A stretch of 64,000 nucleotides of DNA from Ferruginivarius sediminum. Its GTDB lineage: Bacteria > Pseudomonadota > Alphaproteobacteria > Kiloniellales > Rhodovibrionaceae. Position numbers and translations under genes: made by a program. The number at the start of each line of letters is the position of its first letter. Position 1 is the stretch's first letter. Location: the NCBI RefSeq assembly GCF_003344765.1, contig NZ_QPMH01000002.1:310001-374000 (forward strand). The letters are read 5' to 3'. Below, piece after piece: positions 53,256-61,881 of the stretch. The notes below the pieces were generated by a model that was not told where the DNA came from, made no database searches, and was given only the letters and a program-made list of their open reading frames with translations.

Positions 53256-54287
53256 ATGAGCCACACAGGGACATACCCGGATCGCCGCCTGTCGGTCGCG
53301 CCGATGATGGACTGCACCGACCGGCACGACCGCTTCTTCCTGCGCCAGATCACCCGGCGCACGCTGCTCTATACCGAGATGGTGACGACGGGCGCGGTGC
53401 TGAACGGCGACCGGGAGAAGCTTTTGGGCTTCGATCCCGTCGAGCATCCCGTGGCGCTCCAGTTGGGCGGGGCGGAGCCGCGCCCGCTCGCGGACTGTGC
53501 GGCAATTGCCCAGGATTGGGGCTATGACGAGGTCAACCTGAACGTCGGTTGCCCCTCGGACCGGGTGCAGAACGCGCGCTTCGGCGCCTGCCTGATGGCT
53601 GAGCCCCGGCTGGTGGCGGACTGTGTGGCCGCAATGCGCGATGCGGTGTCGATCCCCGTGACGGTGAAGACCCGCATCGGCATCGACGATCGGGATAGCG
53701 AGGCGGCGCTGCGCGATTTCGTCGATACCGTGGCGGCGACGGGCTGCCGGACCTTCATCGTTCATGCGCGCAAGGCCTGGCTGCAGGGGCTCAGTCCCAA
53801 GGAGAACCGGAACGTTCCGCCGCTCGATTACGGTCGGGTCTATCGCCTGAAGCAGGCGCGGCCGGACCTTGAGATCATCATCAACGGCGGCGTGCCGGAC
53901 CTGGACACCGCGAAAACGCATCTGGACGCCGGCATGGATGGCGTCATGCTGGGGCGCGCGGCGTATCACACGCCCTGGATCCTGGCCGAGGCCGACCGGC
54001 GGTTCTTCGGCGCCGCTTCAGCGCTCCCGACGCGCGCCGATGTCATTGCGGCCCTGATGGGATACGCTCAGCGGTTGCAAAGCGAAGGCTTGCCAGTCAA
54101 AGTTCTGACGCGCCACATCATGGGGCTTTGCGCCGGTCTGCCCGGTGCCCGGGCGTGGCGCCGCCACCTCAGCGAGGTCGGGCGGGACAAGGATGCCGGG
54201 CCGGAGGTCATCGCCGAGGCCTTCGCGCATGTTGAGCGCCCGCTCGGCGCCGAAGAAGTGGATGAACGGGAGATCGCCGCGCAATGA
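53256..54287 (+). CDS. dusA: tRNA-dihydrouridine synthase A
   Basis: FMN-dependent reduction of uridines in the tRNA D-loop. The 343-residue protein has RLSVAPMMDCTDRHDRFFLRQITRRTLLYTEMVTTGA. The catalytic cysteine lies in NLNVGCPSDRVQNARFGACLM, followed by KTRIGIDD, HARKAWLQGLSPKENR, and INGGV. These match DusA rather than DusB or DusC. Overlaps the DUF1499 gene by four bases (ATGA). Confidence 0.96.
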   Translation: MSHTGTYPDRRLSVAPMMDCTDRHDRFFLRQITRRTLLYTEMVTTGAVLNGDREKLLGFDPVEHPVALQLGGAEPRPLADCAAIAQDWGYDEVNLNVGCPSDRVQNARFGACLMAEPRLVADCVAAMRDAVSIPVTVKTRIGIDDRDSEAALRDFVDTVAATGCRTFIVHARKAWLQGLSPKENRNVPPLDYGRVYRLKQARPDLEIIINGGVPDLDTAKTHLDAGMDGVMLGRAAYHTPWILAEADRRFFGAASALPTRADVIAALMGYAQRLQSEGLPVKVLTRHIMGLCAGLPGARAWRRHLSEVGRDKDAGPEVIAEAFAHVERPLGAEEVDEREIAAQ

Positions 54288-55078
54288 CGGAACAGCAGCC
54301 GACCGGAAGCGAAGCCGCGCCACGCCGCCTCGCCTTCATCCGCCTGCTTCTCTGGCTGGGCTTTGCGCTGGCGGGCGGGGCCGCGCTGGCGGCGGCGCTC
54401 TCGGGCCTCGGGCACCGATGGGACTGGTGGCATTTCCGCACCGGATTCACCGTGCTGCGCTGGGCGGTCTATGCCGCCCTTGCCGGGGCCGGACTTTCCG
54501 TCGTCGGCTTCCTGGCGGCCGCGTTGCTGCGGCGGAAGGCATTGATGCTGGCGGCGCTGCCGGCCCTGGCGCTGGGCCTGCTGGTGGTGGCGGTGCCGCT
54601 CAGTTACCTGCAGTATGCCGAGACGGTGCCGCGCATACACGACATCACCACCGATTTGGAGAACCCGCCGGAGTTCATGGCCGTACGCGACGCCCGCGAG
54701 GCGGCGCCGAACGAGGTCGCGTATCCGGGCGGGGAGACGACGAGGCAGCAGAAAGAGGCCTATCCGGATATCCAGCCTCTCGTCGTCGACGCCACGCCGG
54801 AGCGGGCATTCGACGCGGCGCTGGCGCAGGTGCGCGAGGCCGGATGGGCGATTGCCGCCCAAGACGCACAGGCCGGACGGATCGAGGCAACGGAAACCAG
54901 CCTGTGGTACGGCTTCAAGGACGATGTCGTCGTCCGCATCCGCGAAACCGAGGACGGCCGCACTCGCATCGACGTTCGCTCCGCCTCGCGCAAGGGCATC
55001 AGCGACGTCGGCGCCAACGCCGCGCGTGTCAGGGCCTATCTGGACGGCCTGCGAGAGCGCCTGGGCGCGGCGTCGTAG
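54284..55078 (+). CDS. DUF1499 family membrane protein
   Basis: A 264-residue protein with three hydrophobic segments in the N-terminal half (about residues 16-36, 54-78, 86-108). A DUF1499 domain follows: IHDITTDLENPPEFM, TPERAFDAALAQVREAGW and RIDVRSASRKGISDVGANAARVRAYL. Function unknown. Coupled to dusA by a four-base overlap, which need not reflect shared function. Confidence 0.9.
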   Translation: MTEQQPTGSEAAPRRLAFIRLLLWLGFALAGGAALAAALSGLGHRWDWWHFRTGFTVLRWAVYAALAGAGLSVVGFLAAALLRRKALMLAALPALALGLLVVAVPLSYLQYAETVPRIHDITTDLENPPEFMAVRDAREAAPNEVAYPGGETTRQQKEAYPDIQPLVVDATPERAFDAALAQVREAGWAIAAQDAQAGRIEATETSLWYGFKDDVVVRIRETEDGRTRIDVRSASRKGISDVGANAARVRAYLDGLRERLGAAS

Positions 55079-55122
55079 GGGCCGCGCCCGTGGGCTTCCC
55101 GCTGACCTGCTGAGGAGCAGCC

Positions 55123-55992
55123 TTACGCGCCGTCGTTTATGTGCCGCACGGCTTCCTCCGTGCTCCACAACGCGTTGGCGATGTAGCGGAAATTGATCAG
55201 CGCGGCGAGATACCCGTCGCCCTCAGGCAACTTTGCCGCGGCGGTGGCATCCTTGACGACCGCGACCTCGAAGCCCTGTTCCAGTAATTCACGCAGATGG
55301 GCCTCGACGCAGAGATTCGCTGACATGCCGGCCAGGATTACCTGGTCGATGCGCTTCTTGCGAAGCTGCAGGATCAGATCGTTCTGCTCCGGACCGTAAA
55401 TCTTGTGCGGCGAGCATACGATGGTCTGGCCGTCCTCGATGTAAGGCTTGTACTGCGGCATGAAATCTGCGCCGGAGCCATCGAGACCGGCGGTATCCGT
55501 CGGGCTGCTGCGGTCGAACATGCCGATATTGTGCATCAGCTTTTCCAGCGGCCCGCCGAAATCCCATTCATGATCTTGCGGGTAATAGTAGTGGGGCGAG
55601 ATCGCGACGGTCATGCCGCTCTCCTTCGCCGCCTTGAACAGCCGCTCGATGTTCGGAACCGTCCCATTCTGCTCGACGCTCTCGCCGACCACCTTCCAGG
55701 TAACGCCTTCCGGGCTGAGGAAATCGATCTGCGGGTCGGTGACGACCAGCGCGGCTCGGGTGGCATCAAGCTGGAAACCCGTGTCGGGCAACGCGCCTTT
55801 CTCCGGCGCGTCATAGGTCGCCTCGTGGGCATCCGCCTGCTGAATTACGGTGCCCGCCACCGCGGCGCCGGCGACGACGGCCGCCCCGGAGCGCAGGAAG
55901 GTCCGCCGGTTGACGGACTGCGCGTGTTCGTTCTCCGTGGCCGTTACGATCGCATCCGTTCGGCTGTTCACATTGTCGTGGCTATCGCACAT
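55123..55992 (-). CDS. Tat-exported isochorismatase-like cysteine hydrolase
   Basis: Isochorismatase-superfamily hydrolase of 289 residues. A twin-arginine signal NRRTFLRSGAAVVAGAAVAG (from Asn28) predicts folded export. The catalytic triad of the family is visible: Asp86 (VVTDPQIDFLSPEG), Lys197 (SPHKIYGPEQNDL) and Cys228 (AGMSANLCVEAHLRELLEQGF). Members cleave amide bonds, for example nicotinamide or N-carbamoyl compounds, or isochorismate; the substrate here is unknown. Divergent from an AraC-type regulator 123 bases away, which probably controls it. Confidence 0.88.
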   Translation of the reverse strand: MCDSHDNVNSRTDAIVTATENEHAQSVNRRTFLRSGAAVVAGAAVAGTVIQQADAHEATYDAPEKGALPDTGFQLDATRAALVVTDPQIDFLSPEGVTWKVVGESVEQNGTVPNIERLFKAAKESGMTVAISPHYYYPQDHEWDFGGPLEKLMHNIGMFDRSSPTDTAGLDGSGADFMPQYKPYIEDGQTIVCSPHKIYGPEQNDLILQLRKKRIDQVILAGMSANLCVEAHLRELLEQGFEVAVVKDATAAAKLPEGDGYLAALINFRYIANALWSTEEAVRHINDGA

Positions 55993-56115
55993 GGAAAGTG
56001 TCCTTGCCTCTTGATATGCCTGTATTTGACAGCCTTTGATACTATTCGGGCGCGCGTGCCTTATGGTGCTCATAGTGTGCGCTTGCGTCCAAATAGCGTC
56101 CGTAATGGAGGCGGT

Positions 56116-57030
56116 GTGGCCGCGATAGACGACCTGCTTTCCGGTCTCGACCTCAACGTCGAGCCGTTTGCACTCTGCGATGTCCGCGAGGGGCAGACGC
56201 TGGAGGTGTCCGGCCAGAAAGAGGCAACCGTCCACTATGCGCTGCGCGGGCGGGGCCGTTTGAGGTTCTCTGACGGGAGCATAGTGGATGTAGGGCCGGA
56301 CACGCTTGTGGTCTGTCCACGCGGCCTGTCTCAGAGCATCAAGGCCACGGCGGGAGAGAGAGGCGCTACGCGCTGCGTCGATCCCAAGCTCGGGCTGGAA
56401 TGGCTGGCCGCTGGCGAGGACGGGCCGCAGGTGCTTCTGGCTTGCGGGCGCATCGCAGCCGCGGGCGGCGCGCTGGCGACGCCCTTTGATGGCCTGCCGG
56501 CGCCGCTTGTGGAGGCTGCCGGTCCTGAAAGCGCGCTGGCTATGACCTTTCAGGTGTTGTTAAACGAGATTGCCACGCCGCGGTTGGGCAGCCGCGCGAT
56601 GGCGGAGAGCCTGATGAAGCAGTGGCTGATCCTGCTGCTCCGCCGATTGGCCGAGCGTGGCGACGACCGCTTGCCATGGCTGAAAGCGATGGCCGACCGG
56701 CAGCTTGCACCTGCCGTTGCCAGGATGCTTGCGCAACCCGCGGAGGATGCCAGCCTGGATGATCTCGCCGCGTTGTCCGGTATGAGCCGTTCCAGCTTCG
56801 CTGCGCGCTTTCGGCAGGTTTTCGGACAGCCGCCGCATGCCTTTCTCACTGAGATCCGTTTGCAGCAGGCGGCGAGACTCCTGGCCGCAACGGCTCTTCC
56901 GGTGAAATCAGTAGCCGCTCGGGCCGGCTATCGCAGCCGTAGCTACTTCACGCGTGCGTTCAAGGCCCGATACGGTGTTGATCCGTCCGCTTGGAGGGAT
57001 GGGCAGCGCAGCGGAATCCGCCGGGGCTGA
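56116..57030 (+). CDS. AraC-family transcriptional regulator with cupin sensor domain
   Basis: A 304-residue regulator. Residues about 5-170 form a cupin-type ligand domain (GQKEATVHYALRGRGRLRFSDG). Residues about 205-300 hold the double helix-turn-helix (LDDLAALSGMSRSSFAARFRQ, and KSVAARAGYRSRSYFTRAFKARYG). The GTG at 56116 is chosen, with GGAGG just upstream; no in-frame ATG lies close by. A repeated GCGTCC with about 6-base spacing near 56083-56100 could be its operator. Likely regulates the divergent cysteine hydrolase. Confidence 0.88.
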   Translation: MAAIDDLLSGLDLNVEPFALCDVREGQTLEVSGQKEATVHYALRGRGRLRFSDGSIVDVGPDTLVVCPRGLSQSIKATAGERGATRCVDPKLGLEWLAAGEDGPQVLLACGRIAAAGGALATPFDGLPAPLVEAAGPESALAMTFQVLLNEIATPRLGSRAMAESLMKQWLILLLRRLAERGDDRLPWLKAMADRQLAPAVARMLAQPAEDASLDDLAALSGMSRSSFAARFRQVFGQPPHAFLTEIRLQQAARLLAATALPVKSVAARAGYRSRSYFTRAFKARYGVDPSAWRDGQRSGIRRG

Positions 57031-57035
57031 GCCGC

Positions 57036-58049
57036 TCACCCTTCGCCGCCGTCGCCCTTGACGTGCCACGTGCCTTCGGGGTGGAAGGCCTTGAAGACGA
57101 AGGCGAAGGTTACGTCGTAGACGGCATCCTTCAGGCCGTCATCCGTCTTCTCGCGGACGATGACGTTGCCCACGTCCTGGCCCTGGCCGATGTCGGCGGT
57201 GTCCAGGGCCGAGTTCTGGCCGGCCCGCCATTCGATGACGTGCGTTGCGGTCTCCACCCGGCCCTTGTCTTGCAGCAGGCGCAGGTCCCAAGCCTCGTCG
57301 CCCACGACGACGACGCGCGACATGGCCGGCATTTTCTCCGGCATCGGTCCGCGGTAGAGGAACGGGGAGCTTGCGCTGTCGTAGCCGGCGTAGGGATTGC
57401 GGCCATAGGGGCGGGCGTTCGGGTCGTTCGGGACCAGCACTCTTCCATCCGGGTGGCGTTCCAGGAAACTTTCCCAGGACTCCAGACGCGCCGGCAGCAT
57501 CTCCAGCTTCGTGCCGGTCAGTTCGCCGACGATGCCGGTACCGGTGAACTGCTGCCACCAGGTTCCGGTCTGGCGGTCGTACATCACGAGGTCGGAGTGG
57601 CGCAGCTTTCCGGTGGTGCCGAAGGTGAGGTGTTGGCCCTTGACCCTGGCATCGAACACGATGGCCGCGTTGCAGAGCGGGCAGAAGGTGACGGCGACGG
57701 GTTGCCCGCCGACGCTGTCGTTGACGATCTCGTGCCAAGTCAGGACGCGAAGCGGATAGGCGCGCGCGTCGCCGCCGATCTCCAGGCCGATCACCGGCTC
57801 CGTCGGGGCCAGCCAGTCGCGCCGTGCCTGCGCGGCCTCGAACGCCGGTTCGTCTATGGAAGGGATGCCGTCCTTCGGCACGCCGCCGGACATGATCGAA
57901 TCGAGTTCGATCGAATGCTGCGTGAAGTCGGTCTCTGGAAAGGCTCGGGTCCACGAGCCAGGGGCCTGCGCCCATGCGGCCGTCGCCAGTGCCAGCCAGG
58001 CCGTAAGGGCCGCACCAAGCGTCAGTGTCGAACGGATGCCTCGTTTCAT
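57036..58049 (-). CDS. DUF3179-containing exported protein
   Basis: A 337-residue protein with a signal peptide (through AAWAQAPG). The DUF3179 domain has ARAYPLRVLTWHEIVND, VTFCPLCNAAIVFDA (CxxC) and GTTGKLRHSDLVMYDRQTGTWWQQFTG. Family function is not established; the cysteine pair and histidines suggest a metal or heme site in the periplasm. Convergent with the AraC gene, with only five bases between the two stop codons. Confidence 0.88.
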   Translation of the reverse strand: MKRGIRSTLTLGAALTAWLALATAAWAQAPGSWTRAFPETDFTQHSIELDSIMSGGVPKDGIPSIDEPAFEAAQARRDWLAPTEPVIGLEIGGDARAYPLRVLTWHEIVNDSVGGQPVAVTFCPLCNAAIVFDARVKGQHLTFGTTGKLRHSDLVMYDRQTGTWWQQFTGTGIVGELTGTKLEMLPARLESWESFLERHPDGRVLVPNDPNARPYGRNPYAGYDSASSPFLYRGPMPEKMPAMSRVVVVGDEAWDLRLLQDKGRVETATHVIEWRAGQNSALDTADIGQGQDVGNVIVREKTDDGLKDAVYDVTFAFVFKAFHPEGTWHVKGDGGEG

Positions 58050-58130
58050 GCCTTGAGCATGCGCCCGAAGCCCGGACACGGCCCAATCAAATCGCGTTGA
58101 AGGCCGCGTGCGGGCGCGGCTTTGCGCGGT

Positions 58131-59228
58131 TCAGGCGTTGGTCCCGTTCAGCGCGGCTAGCACCTTGTCGGTAACTTGCCGCGTGGTGGCGTTGCCGCCA
58201 AGGTCGGGCGTGAAGGCTTCTCCGTCGGCGAGTGCCAGCTCGACGGCGTTCATCAGCGCGCCCGCCGCCTCGCCCTCGCCCAGGTGGTCCAGCATCATCG
58301 CCGCGGTCCAGAAGGCGCCCACCGGGTTGGCGATTCCCTTGCCGGCGATGTCGAAGCCGCTGCCGTGGATCGGCTCGAACATCGAGGGCAAGCGCTTTTC
58401 CGGGTTCAGGTTCGCCGTCGGCGCGATGCCGAGGGAGCCGGAGAGGGCGGCGGCCAGATCGCTCAGGATGTCGGCGTGCAGGTTGGTGGCGACGACGGTG
58501 TCGATATCGCGCGGCCGGCCCACCATGCGGGTGGTCATGGCATCTACCAGGACCTTGTCGGTCGCGATGTCGGGGTAGTTTCCCGCCATCTCGGCGAAGA
58601 CCTCGTCCCAGAGCACCATGCCGTGGCGCTGCGCGTTCGACTTGGTGACGCAGGTCAAGTGCTTGCGCGGGCGGCTGCGTGCCAGTTCGAAGGCGAAGCG
58701 CATGACCCGTTCGACCCCTTTGCGGGTGAAGACGGCGACGTCGGTGCCGACCTCCTCGGGCAGGCCCTGGTGGACGCGGCCGCCGGCGCCAGCATACTCG
58801 CCTTCGCTGTTCTCGCGCACGATGACCCAGTCGAGGTCGCCCCGTGCGACGCCGCGCAGCGGGCTTTCGATGCCGGGCAGAAGGCGGGCCGGCCGGACGT
58901 TGGCGTACTGATCGAAGCCCTGGCAGATCGCGAGCCGCAAACCCCACAGCGTGACGTGATCGGGAATCTCCGGATCGCCCACGGCGCCGAAATAGATCGC
59001 GTCCTTGTCCGCCAGCCGCGCCAGCCCGTCCGCCGGCATCATCCGCCCGTGCCTGCGATAGTAGTCGGAGCCCCACTCGAACTCCTCCACATCGAGCGCG
59101 AAACCGCCGTGGCGCGCCTGAAGCGCCTGCAGGACCTCCAGGCCGGCACCGATCACCTCGGCGCCGATGCCGTCGCCGGGGATGGCGGCGATTTTGTATG
59201 TTCGCGAGGTGGTTTCAATTTGTACCAT
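58131..59228 (-). CDS. Tartrate dehydrogenase / D-malate dehydrogenase (decarboxylating) type
   Basis: Beta-decarboxylating dehydrogenase paralogous to LeuB, 365 residues. Motifs: IPGDGIGAEVI, GFDQYANVRPARLLPG, IVRENSEGEYAGAGG, KSNAQRHGMVLWDEVF and EPIHGSGFDIAGKG. The FDQYANVRP and RENSEGEY strings and the overall length fit TtuC/DmlA enzymes acting on tartrate or D-malate better than isopropylmalate. ATG at 59228 (MVQIETTSRTYKIAAIPGDG) chosen. Substrate not decidable by sequence alone. Confidence 0.88.
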   Translation of the reverse strand: MVQIETTSRTYKIAAIPGDGIGAEVIGAGLEVLQALQARHGGFALDVEEFEWGSDYYRRHGRMMPADGLARLADKDAIYFGAVGDPEIPDHVTLWGLRLAICQGFDQYANVRPARLLPGIESPLRGVARGDLDWVIVRENSEGEYAGAGGRVHQGLPEEVGTDVAVFTRKGVERVMRFAFELARSRPRKHLTCVTKSNAQRHGMVLWDEVFAEMAGNYPDIATDKVLVDAMTTRMVGRPRDIDTVVATNLHADILSDLAAALSGSLGIAPTANLNPEKRLPSMFEPIHGSGFDIAGKGIANPVGAFWTAAMMLDHLGEGEAAGALMNAVELALADGEAFTPDLGGNATTRQVTDKVLAALNGTNA

Positions 59229-59382
59229 GGCGGAACCGGGGCTCCCGTGTCTTGATGATCGAAGGTCGTGCAACCGCAACCGTTTGCCATTGTAACGCAG
59301 CGCCGTCGACCTGCATGCTCAACTCTGTTTCGCTGATCCTTGGTAGATGGACGGGGGTGGAACCTTCAACATAGCCCTTTAA

Positions 59383-59410
59383 ATTCAAGCCTTTTTCTAT
59401 AATCTTGAAT
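59383..59410 (+). promoter_or_regulatory. Promoter/operator of the fic gene
   Basis: Perfect inverted repeat ATTCAAG (59383-59389) / CTTGAAT (59404-59410) bracketing a perfect -10 hexamer TATAAT (59398-59403). No good -35 is present, which suggests need for, or blocking by, a regulator. The leader to the ATG at 59421 would be only about 10 bases. Confidence 0.6.
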
Positions 59411-59420
59411 ATGGAGTGGC

Positions 59421-60725
59421 ATGTTCAAGGTTGTAGAGCGCATGCGACGGGCAGAATTGACAGGGAAGTTGAGGCAGCCGTACACGCCGGAGCGTGGATT
59501 CGGCATTACGCACGTTGACAAGCCCGACTACAAAAACATCTGGTTCGTGGTGCCGCCGGCGCCGCCTCTGGACCTTCCGCCGGGGCTGCCAGCTGGTGCG
59601 ATTGGGAAGGCCAACTCGATCCTCCACGGCCGCCCGTGCGTGGCCGAAGCGTCGGACCTCGACAAGTTGACGGCCTATCTCTTTGCCCGGCGTGAGGCGG
59701 TCTCCTCCTCACGTATGGAAGGGACCTGGTCCACCATCGATAATGTTCTGACGCCGGGTGAAGTCCATGACGAGCAGGAAGGCAAGTCCGGGCACCTTTC
59801 GGTGCGGGGGTACGCTGCGGCGCTCGAATACGGCTTCGCGCGTGTGCAGCGAGCCGGCATCGAGGCCCTGACGACTGAGCTTGTCTGCAAGCTCCATGAG
59901 TTGGTGATGAACCGGGACCCGGGCTTTCAGGGCGTAGCGGGGCGAATGCGAACCCCGGGCCTGCCGGGCGACGTGGTGCAGATTGGCAGCCTCGGCCGCA
60001 AGGAAGAGTCGATCTACAACCCCGCCCCACCAGAGTACGTGAGCGGTTGTCTCGATGCCGTCATGGCTTGGATGCGCGACAAGACCCTGATCGAAATGGG
60101 CGACGCGGGCATGGGAATGACTCTGCCCGTGCGAATGGCCGTCGGTCATGCTCACTTCGAGGCGATCCATCCATTCAGCGACGGCAACGGCCGCGTCGGC
60201 CGCATTCTCTGGCCCCTGCAAATCGCCGCTTCGGGGCACCTTCCCCTGTACGTCTCCGGCTATATCGAAAGGAACCGTACAGCATACCGACACGCCTTGG
60301 AGGCTGCCCAGAAACGGCTGTCTTACGGAGCCATCGCAGAGTACATGGCGGACGCCATCGTTGCTTCGCACACGGAAGAGCAAACCAGCAAGGCCCTGAT
60401 CGGCGGCCTTCCAGCCGTTTGGGAAGCGCGCGGGCGTTTTCGCAAAGGGTCTTCGGCGCTGCGTGCGCTGACGGTGCTGATGCGAATGCCGATCTTGACC
60501 GCCCGTACGCTCGCAAGGGAACTGGGCGTTTCGTTTCAAGCAGCCTCGAGCGCGCTGAACATGCTGGAACGCCACCACATCGCGCGGGAGCGAACCGGAT
60601 ACGGGCGCAACAGGGTTTTCGCGGCAGAGGAAGTTATTGCTGTTCTCGCACGGCCCTTTGGCGAAGACCCCGAAATTGCACTCGAAGGCGCGCGCCGCAT
60701 GCTTTCGGTCCCTGGCATGCGGTAA
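59421..60725 (+). CDS. Fic family protein (class II, self-inhibited) with C-terminal winged helix
   Basis: Putative AMP-transferase of 434 residues. The inhibitory helix motif (S/T)xxxE(G/N) appears as SSRMEG (Ser96 to Gly101). The catalytic motif is HPFSDGNGRVGR (250-261) with His250. The C-terminal part (about 350-410) looks like a winged-helix DNA-binding domain (TARTLARELGVSFQAASSALNMLERH). Target protein unknown. The DNA-binding domain together with the palindrome over its promoter points to autoregulation (inference). Stand-alone gene, no separate antitoxin. Confidence 0.93.
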   Translation: MFKVVERMRRAELTGKLRQPYTPERGFGITHVDKPDYKNIWFVVPPAPPLDLPPGLPAGAIGKANSILHGRPCVAEASDLDKLTAYLFARREAVSSSRMEGTWSTIDNVLTPGEVHDEQEGKSGHLSVRGYAAALEYGFARVQRAGIEALTTELVCKLHELVMNRDPGFQGVAGRMRTPGLPGDVVQIGSLGRKEESIYNPAPPEYVSGCLDAVMAWMRDKTLIEMGDAGMGMTLPVRMAVGHAHFEAIHPFSDGNGRVGRILWPLQIAASGHLPLYVSGYIERNRTAYRHALEAAQKRLSYGAIAEYMADAIVASHTEEQTSKALIGGLPAVWEARGRFRKGSSALRALTVLMRMPILTARTLARELGVSFQAASSALNMLERHHIARERTGYGRNRVFAAEEVIAVLARPFGEDPEIALEGARRMLSVPGMR

Positions 60726-60870
60726 GGAACGGCTGCACGAACCTCGTTGCCGCATGGCGCGGTTCCAGGGAGGTGGTCGGAAGGCGTTTCCTTATAGTCC
60801 CGACTTCTGCATTCGGCGAATTCGTGGACGAGGCTGGCACTTCCGGCTTTGCCGTGGCAGGGATAGCGCC

Positions 60871-61881
60871 ATGTTGGTGTTTACGGATATCGCCCTCGTT
60901 GCCACTGCCAGCCTTGTTGTCGGCCTGCTGGGGTGGGTAACGACCATATTCGTTCGAAAAGCGTTGCTTCAACTGCAAGTCTTTGATGCGCCGAACGATC
61001 GCTCGTCCCATACCGTGCCGAAGCCGCGCGGAGGTGGAGTCGCGGTTATTTCGACGACGGCTGTAGCGTGGATTGCCACATGGGCCGTCATCGGCTTGCC
61101 AGACTCCCCGTGGGCGATTCTAGCAGTCGCGGTCGCGCTCGCGGGCGTCTCCTTTATCGACGACGTTCAGAGTCTTCCCCCACTGCCGCGATTCGCGGCG
61201 CAGGTCGCGGCGGTTGCCCTTGGCCTTGCCGTGTTCGACGGCGGGCCGGTGTTTCAGGGGTTGCTGCCGGTCTGGCTGGACAGGCTACTGGCCGGTCTCG
61301 CGTGGTTGTGGTTCGTGAATCTGTTCAACTTCATGGACGGGATTGACGGCATCAGCGGGGTGGAGGCCATTGCGATCGGCGGTGGGCTGTCCGTGGTGGC
61401 GTGGAGCGTCGGCTTGCCAGGCTACCAAGTGCTGCCGCCACTTTTCCTGGCCGCCGCCGCTGCAGGGTTTCTCGTCCTGAACTGGCAGCCCTCGCGTATC
61501 TTCCTGGGAGATGCCGGGTCCATCGGCCTGGGTTTCCTGCTTGGGTGGCTGCTCCTCGACGCGGCCGCGAGGGGCCTGTGGGCGCCGGCGCTGATCCTGC
61601 CGGGCTACTATCTGGCGGATGCGACGATCACGCTGCTCAAGCGCCTGTTCCGCGGCGAGAAGATCTGGCGGGCGCACCGGGAGCACGCCTATCAGAAAGC
61701 CGTCGACGCAGGATGGAGCCATGCCCGCGTGGCGCTCAACATCGCCGTGGCGAATCTGGCGCTCGTGGCTTGCGCCCTTGCCGCGCTGTTTGCCCCTGTC
61801 GCCGGTCTCGCTGTCGGGGCCGGGGTTATCGCAGCGCTGCTGTGGCGGCTTGCCGGGGCTGCTCAATCCGTCTCGTCGTAG
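60871..61881 (+). CDS. Undecaprenyl-phosphate sugar-1-phosphate transferase, WecA/MraY family (GT4)
   Basis: Polytopic inner-membrane enzyme starting lipid-linked glycan synthesis by moving a sugar-1-phosphate to undecaprenyl phosphate. The 336-residue protein has about ten hydrophobic segments and DAPNDRSSHTVPKPRGGG. The catalytic residues lie in SFIDDVQS, NLFNFMDGIDG and FLGDAGSIGLG; the cytoplasmic loop has HREHAYQKAV. Sugar specificity unknown; WecA-like rather than MraY. Overlaps the convergent GT2 gene by 19 bases. Confidence 0.92.
   Translation: MLVFTDIALVATASLVVGLLGWVTTIFVRKALLQLQVFDAPNDRSSHTVPKPRGGGVAVISTTAVAWIATWAVIGLPDSPWAILAVAVALAGVSFIDDVQSLPPLPRFAAQVAAVALGLAVFDGGPVFQGLLPVWLDRLLAGLAWLWFVNLFNFMDGIDGISGVEAIAIGGGLSVVAWSVGLPGYQVLPPLFLAAAAAGFLVLNWQPSRIFLGDAGSIGLGFLLGWLLLDAAARGLWAPALILPGYYLADATITLLKRLFRGEKIWRAHREHAYQKAVDAGWSHARVALNIAVANLALVACALAALFAPVAGLAVGAGVIAALLWRLAGAAQSVSS

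Noticed and set aside
56027..56055. TTGACA at 56027-56032 as -35 of the AraC-type gene
   Set aside because: No -10-like hexamer lies at 16-18 bases spacing; the only A+T-rich hexamer is 8 bases away.
58131..59228. Second leuB
   Set aside because: The FDQYANVRP and RENSEGEY segments point to tartrate/D-malate dehydrogenases; true leuB is present at 3148-4260.
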